A stretch of DNA of 5,890 nt, from positions 1-5,890 of the forward strand of contig CAKUWM010000191.1 of assembly GCA_934699305.1 (NCBI GenBank). The letters run 5' to 3'. Every line of letters begins with the position of its first letter. The first letter of the stretch is position 1. The notes under the pieces were generated by a model. The model was not told the origin of the DNA. It saw only the letters and a program-made list of their open reading frames with translations, and made no database searches. The translations under genes were made by a program, and so were the position numbers. Origin of the DNA: an uncultured Saprospiraceae bacterium. GTDB taxonomy: Bacteria; Bacteroidota; Bacteroidia; Chitinophagales; Saprospiraceae. Positions 1 to 5,839 of this stretch are shown here, piece by piece.

Positions 1-213
1 GCACTATACGGTTTTTTATAATCTTTAATATGAGTTCAGACCAAATATTAAGTTGAAAATAAAATCTTTCATCGTAAAATTACGTTATAAATGAAGAATT
101 TGACAAAACGTACAATCTTTTTTGTGAATGATTTCAAAGTATTGGATATATGGAATGCTATTATTTTGAATTATCTCCAAAGTCACATTGATTGGATAAA
201 GTAGCTGAAAAGT
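1..213 (+). promoter_or_regulatory. Upstream region of the BlaI/M56 unit, no confident promoter
   Basis: No convincing coding sequence lies here, so this should hold the control region of the BlaI-type repressor gene. Visible in the sequence are TTGACA at 100-105, without a matching -10 hexamer at usual spacing, and a 6-bp inverted repeat, TACGTT at 81-86 and AACGTA at 107-112, that brackets it. BlaI-family repressors usually bind short dyads near their own promoter, so this pair is a possible operator, but the arms are short and 20 nt apart. I found no clean TTTG/TAnnTTTG promoter of the Bacteroidota type. Confidence 0.3.
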
Positions 214-570
214 ATGAAAGTTCTCACTAAAGCAGAGGAAGAAATAATGCAATATTTCTGGGAAAATAATCAGTGCTCGGTTTCTGATATAATAGCTCAA
301 TTGCCGGAACCTAAACCGCCACATTCTTCAATTTCAACGATTGTAAGGATATTGGAGAAAAAAGGATTTGTCGATCATAAGCCGCTTGGACGGACATTTG
401 AATATTTCCCTTTGATATCAAAGGAAGAATACTCTAGTCGATCTATTCACCGTTTGGTTAATGAGTATTTTGATGGGTCTTATTCGGGTTTAGTTTCATT
501 TATAGCAAGAGAACAAGACATCGACTTGAAGGAATTTGGAGATTTGATGAATATTTTGGATAAGAAGTAA
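214..570 (+). CDS. BlaI/MecI/CopY-family transcriptional repressor
   Basis: This 118-residue protein is a small winged-helix DNA-binding repressor of the BlaI/MecI (penicillinase repressor) family. Residues 4-16 (LTKAEEEIMQYFW) match the family's opening helix. Residues 38-50 (SSISTIVRILEKK) form the recognition helix, and residues 51-68 (GFVDHKPLGRTFEYFP) form the wing. The rest, about 70-118, should be the helical dimerisation arm. Its length is normal for the family (about 115-130). In known systems the dimer represses its own operon until a partner membrane peptidase triggers its cleavage or release. That partner is encoded 8 nt downstream, so the two are very likely cotranscribed. The ATG at 214 puts the conserved LTKAEEE near the N-terminus, as expected. 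Family assignment is firm, but the target genes and inducer are unknown, and nothing here shows a link to beta-lactam resistance. Confidence 0.93.
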   Translation: MKVLTKAEEEIMQYFWENNQCSVSDIIAQLPEPKPPHSSISTIVRILEKKGFVDHKPLGRTFEYFPLISKEEYSSRSIHRLVNEYFDGSYSGLVSFIAREQDIDLKEFGDLMNILDKK

Positions 571-578
571 CATTTGAT

Positions 579-1868
579 ATGGTAATCCTGACCACTGCAA
601 TAACAGCCATTTTAATATGGCTTTTGATGTATATACCTTATTGGTTGTGGCTTCGGCATTCGACATTCCATTCCTTGCAAAGGCTTTATTTACTCATGTC
701 TTTGATATTGGGAATAATTGTAGGCCTTGACAGGTCCCTGTTTAATATGTTGCCTAACTTTTCTGAAATTATTAAAAGCAATGGAGAATGGTTAAGTTTA
801 AATATACTCTCTGATCTTAATGCGTCAACCGATCCTATTGTGTTGAATTCCACCTGGCTGAAGACAGGCATCTTATATGGGGTCTATTATATGATAAGTA
901 CCTGTGTTGCAGGGATATTTATATATAGGTTGGTAGAAGTTTTACTAGCTTTACGGAGTGGATTATCTCAATATAAGAATGGTGTCTATGTTGTTGTATC
1001 ACCTTTGTTTCCGACGCCATTCACATTTTTAAATCGGGTTTTTGTGAACCACGAACTTAAGACTAGTGAAGCTTCAGACTGTGCCATTTTGCTGCATGAG
1101 AAAGAGCATGTTCGTCAAAAACATACATTGGATTTGCTTTTTGCTGAAGTTCTCTTAATCTTCACATGGTTTTGTCCGGTAATATTATGGTATAAAAAGC
1201 AATTAAGTCTGGTACATGAATTTCAGGCGGATGCCTCGGTGGTTGAAACTATGCCTGTCAAGGATTACGGAATGCTTTTGTTGACGAAACGAATGGGTGA
1301 GGTACATGCTTTGGCTCAACATTTTGCAACTTCAGATTTAAAGCAAAGGTTTTTAAAAATGAAACAAGTCCGATCAACAGGGTGGAGTAGGTTAACATTT
1401 TTAAGCTTTTTTCCGGCGTTTGCTCTAGGTGTGGTTGCGACACAAGGGATGGATTTTAGAATTCTAAAGCCAAATCAAGCTATAGGAGAAATGGAATCAA
1501 AAGGAGAAGTCACATCAAGAGAGATAAGTATAAGCCCTGATGGGCAGTGGAAAGTCAGCAATACGAATCATGAGAAAACCAAGATGATTCCTGAATTTCC
1601 GGGTGGACAACAGGCGTTATCTGAATTTCTCATGGATAATCTTAAGGTCGCAGAGTATTTGAAAAAAGAAACAAAAGAAGTTGTTGTCAGGATTAATTTT
1701 GATGAAAAAGGAAAAATCGAACTGATTACCTATTTGAAGCCAATTTTGCCTGAGATGGAAGATGCCCTTTCAAATGTGTTTAGAAAGATGCCTAAATGGA
1801 GTCCTCCATTATACAAAAACCAGCCGGTCAGGTCTGCAATTGATATCCCAATTAAATTTATTTGGTAG
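579..1868 (+). CDS. M56 (BlaR1-type) membrane metallopeptidase with C-terminal TonB-like domain
   Basis: This 429-residue protein is an integral-membrane zinc peptidase of the BlaR1/MecR1 M56 family. Hydrophobic segments lie at about 3-25, 36-51, 97-118, 187-205 and 271-290. The zinc motif HEKEH is at 173-177 (ligands H173 and H177, catalytic E174), followed by the family's usual RxxH. The HEFQADAS block at 213-220 probably supplies the third ligand, E214. After the last membrane segment and a linker, residues about 336-429, starting PEFPGGQQALSEF, resemble the C-terminal domain of TonB energy transducers. There is no penicillin-binding sensor domain with SxxK/KTG motifs. By family analogy it senses an envelope signal and inactivates the upstream repressor by proteolysis. 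The TonB-like domain, probably periplasmic, may be the sensing or interaction module; that is inference. It starts 8 nt after the repressor stop, which suggests cotranscription and possible translational coupling. Confidence 0.92.
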   Translation: MVILTTAITAILIWLLMYIPYWLWLRHSTFHSLQRLYLLMSLILGIIVGLDRSLFNMLPNFSEIIKSNGEWLSLNILSDLNASTDPIVLNSTWLKTGILYGVYYMISTCVAGIFIYRLVEVLLALRSGLSQYKNGVYVVVSPLFPTPFTFLNRVFVNHELKTSEASDCAILLHEKEHVRQKHTLDLLFAEVLLIFTWFCPVILWYKKQLSLVHEFQADASVVETMPVKDYGMLLLTKRMGEVHALAQHFATSDLKQRFLKMKQVRSTGWSRLTFLSFFPAFALGVVATQGMDFRILKPNQAIGEMESKGEVTSREISISPDGQWKVSNTNHEKTKMIPEFPGGQQALSEFLMDNLKVAEYLKKETKEVVVRINFDEKGKIELITYLKPILPEMEDALSNVFRKMPKWSPPLYKNQPVRSAIDIPIKFIW

Positions 1869-1935
1869 CCGATCGAGTTAGAAATACGGGAATAAGCCTG
1901 AAGCATTCAAGCGAGATATTTAAAAAGTAAGTACT

Positions 1936-1985
1936 AAAAAAAGGATAAGGCAATTTAATCCTTTCAGTTAAATTGCCTTAATCCT
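1936..1985 (-). terminator. Strong hairpin with a U-tract on the minus strand
   Basis: Arms 1942-1958 and 1968-1985 pair over 17 bp with a single bulged A, including an unbroken 12-bp stem (AAGGCAATTTAA with TTAAATTGCCTT). The loop is 9 nt. On the minus strand the hairpin is followed by a run of seven T (complement of the A-run at 1936-1942), the form of an intrinsic terminator for leftward transcription. On the + strand the downstream side is A-rich rather than T-rich, although the hairpin lies 73 nt after the M56 stop and may also help end that transcript. The nearest minus-strand gene, the AraC regulator, ends about 490 nt away. Confidence 0.75.
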
Positions 1986-2050
1986 AAACTCACAAAAAAA
2001 TATTTGTGCTGAATTAAAATTACGAGGTAGTATCTCTTATTAAAAATTCG

Positions 2051-2062
2051 CACACACACACA
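2051..2062. repeat. (CA)6 dinucleotide run
   Basis: Six uninterrupted CA units lie in the noncoding spacer. A run this short may vary in length, but it is not in a coding region or next to a recognised promoter, so no role is suggested. Confidence 0.8.
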
Positions 2063-2093
2063 ATTAAAATAAAAAGATGTATCTATAAATACC

Positions 2094-2107
2094 GTTGTTA
2101 TAACAAC
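2094..2107. repeat. Perfect 14-bp palindrome GTTGTTATAACAAC
   Basis: GTTGTTA at 2094-2100 is followed directly by its exact reverse complement TAACAAC at 2101-2107. A gapless palindrome suits a site for a symmetric dimeric protein better than an RNA hairpin, because there is no loop. It lies about 370 bp downstream of the AraC gene and 226 bp past the M56 stop, away from any known promoter, so its function is unclear. Confidence 0.6.
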
Positions 2108-2324
2108 TTGATTTAAAGTACAAAATAGTTATACTTTCATTCATTTTATATAGAAATAAATTCGAAGGAAAGCATAATAGCTTTTGGGGAGGTTGAGAAG
2201 AAACGATAATTGTCTTACATTAATTTAGAAACATTTTAACACGGCAACTTTTCACCATATTTATTTTTGAGATTTATTATGTAAGGCAACTATTATATTA
2301 TAACACAATATTACGACCAAATAC

Positions 2325-2362
2325 CATGCTATTATAGCATAATTTATTCAAAAAATAGCATG
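2325..2362. repeat. Nested inverted repeats built on TAGCAT
   Basis: CATGCTATT at 2325-2333 pairs exactly with AATAGCATG at 2354-2362. Within it, ATGCTA at 2326-2331 pairs with TAGCAT at 2335-2340 across a 3-nt loop. The left arm can therefore form either of two mutually exclusive hairpins. A related motif, AGCATAATAGC at 2171-2181, shares an 8-bp core on the opposite strand. No U-tract follows on either side, so this is not a typical terminator. Confidence 0.55.
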
Positions 2363-2397
2363 AATTAATAAAAAATAAGTGATTTGGATAACGTATT

Positions 2398-2450
2398 TAT
2401 AAGACATGATAGTCTTATATACACGTTTTTAAATATCATAAGACATTATA
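2398..2450. repeat. TATAAGAC inverted repeat with a direct-repeat copy
   Basis: TATAAGAC at 2398-2405 and GTCTTATA at 2412-2419 form perfect 8-bp arms around a 6-nt loop. The sequence ATAAGACAT, followed by G or T and then ATA, occurs at 2399-2411 and again at 2438-2450, a spacing of 39 nt. The group begins 27 nt beyond the AraC stop codon. The minus-strand flank is not U-rich, so an intrinsic terminator is unlikely. It may instead be a protein-binding array or an RNA-processing structure in the 3' end of that transcript. Confidence 0.5.
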
Positions 2451-2476
2451 TGTGTATGTAAAAATATAAGAAAATA

Positions 2477-3403
2477 TCAACTATTTATAACGCTTTGTTG
2501 GAATTTTTTAGGGGTGACACCTTCATAATGTTTGAAGATCCTTATAAAATAATTTGTATCATCAAATCCTACTTCATAGCTGACATTTTTAACGTAATTG
2601 TTTTTATCGGTTAAAAATACTTTAGCAAGTTTGATTCTTTCCATTATGATAAATTCCATAGGGCTTACGCCAAGTTCTGTTTTAAAAAGCCGATACATGG
2701 AAGACGAGCTCATCCCTATTTTTTTTGCTACTAACTGTAAATTTAATTTATTGGGTAAGTTTGATTTGATAAATTCGATAGCGAGCATCAGTTGAGGGCT
2801 AATTTTTTTATTTCCATTGTTTACCATGCTATCGAGGCTTTGGAACTGGATGATTTTAACGATAAGTTCTTGAATCCCTAAGTCGGCTATAGCGTCTTTG
2901 AATATATCATCACTCTGACATGTCTGTATGATTTTACCGAGGATAGAGGCTATTTCGACGTTATTTTTAAAGAAAAAATTATCAAAATTAAGCTGCCAAA
3001 ACATATCAATACCGGGTTGGGGATATTTTTCATTGAGGATATTGGTTACATCAGCCACTTTTTGGTAATCCAATGCAAGCGCAATACATTGTGTGGGATT
3101 GAGTTCTGATGCTTCCGGAAAATCAATACATGTTTTACAATTAGGTGCTGCTAAGGCGGATTCTCCGGGGACAAATTCTACCTTTTCACCCAAATCATTT
3201 TTTATCAGTTTTTTACCTCTGAGCATACTGGCTACAATCATATCGCTGAATTGAAGTTCTACATTTTCGGCTTTTTGGTGAGTTTCGAAAATATTCAATT
3301 CACAGGAATTGAGACAATAAATCTCACGATTTTCGACGAGAGTGTTAAGTTGTTCTTGCAACTTTAATCTCGGTAAATAAGGAATAAGAGCAACTTCTGA
3401 CAT
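2477..3403 (-). CDS. AraC-family transcriptional regulator
   Basis: This 308-residue protein is a cytoplasmic DNA-binding regulator. The C-terminal third carries the AraC double helix-turn-helix. The first is at about 217-245 (NLQLVAKKIGMSSSSMYRLF), followed by the linker helix. The second is at about 270-303, with the family signature SYEVGFDDTNYFIRIFKHYEGVTPKKF. The N-terminal part, about 45-115, resembles the cupin-like AraC_N effector domain (MLRGKKLI, then FVPGESALAAP, then CIALALD). It has six cysteines, all in the N-terminal half, including C89 and C92 in a CxxC pair. The gene stands alone: its nearest same-strand neighbour ends about 400 bp upstream, behind a terminator. Inducer and targets cannot be told from the window. 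An ATG at 3403 gives a normal length with no strong alternative. Confidence 0.93.
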   Translation of the reverse strand: MSEVALIPYLPRLKLQEQLNTLVENREIYCLNSCELNIFETHQKAENVELQFSDMIVASMLRGKKLIKNDLGEKVEFVPGESALAAPNCKTCIDFPEASELNPTQCIALALDYQKVADVTNILNEKYPQPGIDMFWQLNFDNFFFKNNVEIASILGKIIQTCQSDDIFKDAIADLGIQELIVKIIQFQSLDSMVNNGNKKISPQLMLAIEFIKSNLPNKLNLQLVAKKIGMSSSSMYRLFKTELGVSPMEFIIMERIKLAKVFLTDKNNYVKNVSYEVGFDDTNYFIRIFKHYEGVTPKKFQQSVINS

Positions 3404-3557
3404 GGTAGTAAAATTAATACGGTAAAATTAAATTATTTTTTTTAAACTTCCTACTACTTGTGAGTATTTTTAATAAATTCAATGCTATGATTGATGTTTT
3501 TTCATTGACTTAATAATATTTTCAATTGTTTTATATTGGATTTTAAAATGAATGTTG

Positions 3558-3581
3558 CAAATTTATCGACTTAGACACAAA
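3558..3581 (-). promoter_or_regulatory. Possible Bacteroidota-type promoter for the AraC gene
   Basis: Read on the minus strand, TAAATTTG (3565-3558) fits the TAnnTTTG -7 element known from Bacteroidota. A TTTG (3581-3578) lies upstream, but only 12 nt away instead of the usual 19 or so, so the -33 element is doubtful. Use of this site would leave a leader of about 150 nt. The TTTG abuts or overlaps the left edge of the dispersed repeat. Confidence 0.25.
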
Positions 3582-3690
3582 TTCAGCACTAAAGGTTTTA
3601 AAAAGCTGTAAGGTTCTGATAATGAATGGTGTATCGATGTGCGAATCGTTTTTTTTTGCGGAATGTTAAAAAGATGTGATCTGATATTTA
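3580..3690 (-). repeat. Dispersed intergenic element, copy A
   Basis: This aligns with copy B at 5596-5692. A hand alignment without gaps of 3580-3650 against 5596-5666 gives about 46 identical positions of 71. It includes a perfect TAAAGGTTTT (3590-3599), CTGAT (3616-3620) and ATCGAT (3633-3638) at constant offset. After a 3-nt gap, TGCGGAAT (3657-3664) matches, then after a further gap GATC (3678-3681). Both copies have the same orientation. On the minus strand a terminator precedes it and the AraC gene follows. Strand is assigned by that shared context. It could be an old mobile or extragenic repeat, or a shared regulatory leader. Confidence 0.55.
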
Positions 3691-3700
3691 ACTTTTACAT

Positions 3701-3740
3701 AATAGAAAACCTGAATTCGGTAGAACTCAGGTTTTCTATT
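3701..3740 (-). terminator. Bidirectional-looking terminator after the aminotransferase gene
   Basis: AATAGAAAACCTGA at 3701-3714 pairs perfectly with TCAGGTTTTCTATT at 3727-3740. After one mismatch, 3 further pairs close a GGTA loop. The A-rich outer left arm and T-rich outer right arm mean both strands read as a GC-centred stem followed by a T-rich segment. It lies 65 nt beyond the aminotransferase stop and should end the DUF1003-aminotransferase transcript, separating it from the AraC gene. Confidence 0.85.
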
Positions 3741-3805
3741 TTAGATTGACATGATTAGTTTTCCTTTTACAGCTGTATGCTTTGGAATTATTGTAGTTAA
3801 AGCAA

Positions 3806-5005
3806 TTAATAGGTTGTATGCGGATACTTTTCCAAGGCTTTTTCGAGACATTTTACTGCCATTTCGATTTCTTTCCGTTCTAAGACATACGCAAGTCTTG
3901 CTTCTTTTTTTCCCAATCCGGGTGTTGCATAAAATCCGCTAAGTGGGGCCATCATTACTGTATTTCCTTCATACTCAAAGGATTCTAAAAGCCACTGGCA
4001 AAAGTGTTCAGTATCTTCTACTGGAAACTCAGCGATACAATAAAAGGCACCTTTAGGCATAGGACATTTTACACCTTTTATACGATTAAGTCCCTCTACC
4101 AATGTGTTTCGTCTAGCAACATATTCATGGATTACCTGATCAAAATAAGACTGTGGTGTGCCGAGAGCTGCCTCAGCGGCTATCTGAGCATAGGTGGGTG
4201 GTGACAATCGTGCTTGACCAAATTTTAGAGCCGATTGAATGATTTCTTTGTTTTTTGAAATTAAGGCACCGATACGGGCACCACACATAGAATATCTCTT
4301 TGATACGGAGTCAACCAGGACGACATTTTGCTCAATTTCTTTTAAATTCATCACTGAAAATGGGTGAGCTCCATCATAGCAAAATTCACGGTAAACCTCA
4401 TCTGCAAATAAGAATAAATCGTGCGACTTTACTATTTTACTCAATTGTTCAAGTTCCTCTTTTGAATATAGATATCCGGTTGGATTGCCGGGGTTACATA
4501 TCAACACAGCCTTAGTGCGAGAGGTTATTTTCTTTTCGATTTCCGAAATGGGTGGTAAGGCAAAGCCATTTTCTATTGTTGAGGTGACAGGAATCACCTT
4601 TATTCCTGCCGCCACAGCAAACCCGTTGTAGTTTGCATAAAATGGTTCAGGAATAATGATTTCATCACCCGGATTTAGACATACAAAGAAGGCAAATAGA
4701 AGTGCTTCAGAACCACCGGTTGTTACAATTATTTCGTCAGCTGTAATATCAATATTATATTTGGCATAGTATTTGGTCAGGCCTTCGCGATAGGAGGCAA
4801 AGCCGGCAGAATGTGAATATTCCAACACATGAATATCTGTATTTTTAATAGCTTCACGGGCTATGAGCGGAGTTTCAATGTCCGGCTGTCCTATATTGAG
4901 ATGTATAACATGTTTGCCTTGACTTCTCGCCTTTTCGGAATAAGGAACAAGTTTTCGGATAGGGGAAGGGGGCATTTGAAGCGCTTTGTCTGATAATAAC
5001 GGCAT
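3806..5005 (-). CDS. Class I/II PLP-dependent aminotransferase
   Basis: This 399-residue cytoplasmic enzyme belongs to the aspartate-aminotransferase fold (fold type I, COG0436-like) and should transfer an amino group between an amino acid and a 2-oxo acid. Visible landmarks are NIGQPD (37-42), GGSEAL at the cofactor phosphate (97-102), the aromatic PFYANY (121-126), NPGNPTG (171-177) and ADEVY, whose D202 contacts the pyridine nitrogen. The Schiff-base motif SVSKRYSMCGARIG (233-246) has catalytic K236. Near the end, R380 in EARLAYV is the likely carboxylate-binding arginine. All catalytic residues are present and the length is normal. It starts 4 nt after the DUF1003 stop, so cotranscription is likely. 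An A-rich leader replaces a Shine-Dalgarno sequence. The exact substrate (aspartate, aromatic, branched-chain or other) cannot be fixed from motifs, so no gene symbol is given. Confidence 0.95.
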   Translation of the reverse strand: MPLLSDKALQMPPSPIRKLVPYSEKARSQGKHVIHLNIGQPDIETPLIAREAIKNTDIHVLEYSHSAGFASYREGLTKYYAKYNIDITADEIIVTTGGSEALLFAFFVCLNPGDEIIIPEPFYANYNGFAVAAGIKVIPVTSTIENGFALPPISEIEKKITSRTKAVLICNPGNPTGYLYSKEELEQLSKIVKSHDLFLFADEVYREFCYDGAHPFSVMNLKEIEQNVVLVDSVSKRYSMCGARIGALISKNKEIIQSALKFGQARLSPPTYAQIAAEAALGTPQSYFDQVIHEYVARRNTLVEGLNRIKGVKCPMPKGAFYCIAEFPVEDTEHFCQWLLESFEYEGNTVMMAPLSGFYATPGLGKKEARLAYVLERKEIEMAVKCLEKALEKYPHTTY

Positions 5006-5009
5006 ATTT

Positions 5010-5552
5010 TTAATCTTTTTTTTCTATTTTATCAATGAGTGATTGCAGAAGATCCAATTGTTTAGCCTGACTTTCATACAGTACTTTGATCTGTTCTTCC
5101 AATAATAAGTCAACTTTTTGATGCAAAGCCCTTATCTGGAGTTCAGACTTTAAGTTGACCATATAATCATTTACATTTTGCTTTCGATCTTTCTCTTCTT
5201 GCCTGTTTTGGCTCATCATAATAATTGGAGCTTGCAACGCAGCAATACACGATAATACCAGATTCATTAATATAAATGGATATGGATCAAATCTTTCAGG
5301 CTTTGGCAGCGCAAAGTTAATAATAATCCAAGTAACCAATATAATTAAAAAGAAAATGATAAATGTCCAACTCCCCCCAAAACGGGCAATTTTGTCAGAA
5401 ATCCGTTGACCCATATTGAGTATTTCTGAAGGTGGATGTGCTAAATTTTCCATTATCAGGTTTTCATCCTCTATGGAGTTTTTTACGATCTGACGCAACT
5501 TCTTTAATTGTACTACTTCGTCAGTAAGAATTTGTTCTGCTTCACTTGCCAT
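5010..5552 (-). CDS. DUF1003 family membrane protein
   Basis: This 180-residue protein is of the DUF1003 family (COG4420-like), whose biochemical role is not established. The conserved core starts at GQRISDKIARFGGSW (48-62). Two membrane helices follow, about 62-82 and 92-113, joined by a short loop holding the family's FDPYPF (88-93). The second helix is NLVLSCIAALQAPIIMMSQNRQ, and the family's charged EEKDR follows. Residues about 133-178 are rich in L, E, K and Q and are likely to form a coiled coil. The N-terminal 45 residues are charged and helical, with no signal peptide, so both ends are probably cytoplasmic (inferred). It lies directly upstream of the aminotransferase gene, with a 4-nt gap, as the first gene of a probable operon. 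No functional link between the two products is known to me. Confidence 0.9.
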   Translation of the reverse strand: MASEAEQILTDEVVQLKKLRQIVKNSIEDENLIMENLAHPPSEILNMGQRISDKIARFGGSWTFIIFFLIILVTWIIINFALPKPERFDPYPFILMNLVLSCIAALQAPIIMMSQNRQEEKDRKQNVNDYMVNLKSELQIRALHQKVDLLLEEQIKVLYESQAKQLDLLQSLIDKIEKKD

Positions 5553-5595
5553 CGTAATCTGATTTTAGTTGGTTAGTTTTTATTTGTTATTTCCG

Positions 5596-5692
5596 AATTC
5601 TGTAGTAAAGGTTTTGAAAAACCGTCTAATGCTGATTGCGAGTTGTAAATCGATTCCACATTTGTTTAATGCGGAATTTGGGATCAAATAAC
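5596..5692 (-). repeat. Dispersed intergenic element, copy B
   Basis: This is the second copy of the element at 3580-3690, in the same orientation and 43 nt upstream of the DUF1003 start codon. It keeps AATTC (5596-5600), TAAAGGTTTT (5606-5615), CTGAT (5632-5636), ATCGAT (5649-5654), TGCGGAAT (5670-5677) and GATC (5682-5685). In this copy GGTTTT (5610-5615) and AAAACC (5618-5623) form a small perfect inverted repeat that is partly lost in copy A. One minus-strand frame reads RFFKTFTTEFGNNK and then stops; copy A reads LFKTFSAEFV in the same register. The frame is interrupted upstream, so an intact small gene is unlikely. Confidence 0.55.
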
Positions 5693-5694
5693 TT

Positions 5695-5722
5695 AAAAGA
5701 TTTCGGTTCTTTTGAATCTTTT
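5695..5722 (-). terminator. Weak terminator-like hairpin
   Basis: AAAAGATT at 5695-5702 pairs exactly with AATCTTTT at 5715-5722 across a 12-nt loop. On the minus strand the stem ends in TCTTTT and is followed by a T-rich stretch. It could end a transcript coming from the gene to the right, about 118 nt past a possible stop codon. The stem is short and AT-rich, so it is only a candidate. Its position relative to repeat copy B parallels that of the strong hairpin beside copy A. Confidence 0.3.
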
Positions 5723-5839
5723 CATGATTTAATGCTTGTTCAAATGTGAAGATAAATAATATATTTTGATTCTAAATTACCTGAATACATTCACTTTCTT
5801 TGTATAAGACGCAGAAAACAAAATAGGAATTATATTTTT

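Larger units (their letters stand above)
1986..2476. other. Gene-free AT-rich spacer with several repeats
   Basis: No credible coding sequence is present on either strand; only short frames without family features occur. The stretch is very AT-rich and holds a (CA)6 run, a 14-bp palindrome, nested TAGCAT inverted repeats and an ATAAGACAT repeat pair, each listed separately. It lies between the convergent ends of the M56 gene and the AraC gene, so it contains at least two 3' ends. Because the minus-strand terminator is at its left edge, it may be transcribed leftward as a long 3' untranslated region or as a separate small RNA. No clear promoter for such an RNA was found. Confidence 0.6.
3404..3805. 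other. Spacer between the aminotransferase 3' end and the AraC start
   Basis: This 402-bp stretch has no credible gene. From right to left, following minus-strand transcription, it holds the 3' flank of the aminotransferase gene, a strong terminator hairpin (3701-3740), one copy of a dispersed repeat (about 3580-3690), a possible promoter (3558-3581) and an AT-rich leader of about 150 nt before the AraC start codon. Confidence 0.7.

Noticed and set aside
85..324. 79-codon minus-strand frame overlapping the repressor start
   Set aside because: It runs antisense into the clear repressor gene, has no family features and is rich in F, I and Y, as expected from reading AT-rich DNA.
686..1443. Two minus-strand frames (686-871 and 1258-1443)
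   Set aside because: Both are antisense to the M56 peptidase gene, whose zinc motif and membrane segments are clear.
214..1868. Beta-lactam resistance regulatory system
   Set aside because: The family names suggest it, but there is no penicillin-binding sensor domain and no beta-lactamase or PBP gene in the window.
2178..2186. TAGCTTTTG as a + strand -7 promoter element
   Set aside because: It deviates from TAnnTTTG by an extra base and has no TTTG at proper spacing upstream.
2041..2460. CRISPR array or mobile-element ends in the AT-rich spacer
   Set aside because: The repeats are short, irregularly spaced and mixed in orientation; there are no regular spacers, no transposase and no flanking target duplication.
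2598..2795. 65-codon + strand frame inside the AraC gene
   Set aside because: It is antisense to the conserved AraC helix-turn-helix region; the family match is on the other strand.
3751..3942. 63-codon + strand frame near the aminotransferase 3' end
   Set aside because: Most of it is antisense to the aminotransferase C-terminus, and its start lies just after the terminator; no family features.
4004..4515. Two + strand frames (4004-4204 and 4300-4515)
   Set aside because: Both are antisense to the conserved aminotransferase core.
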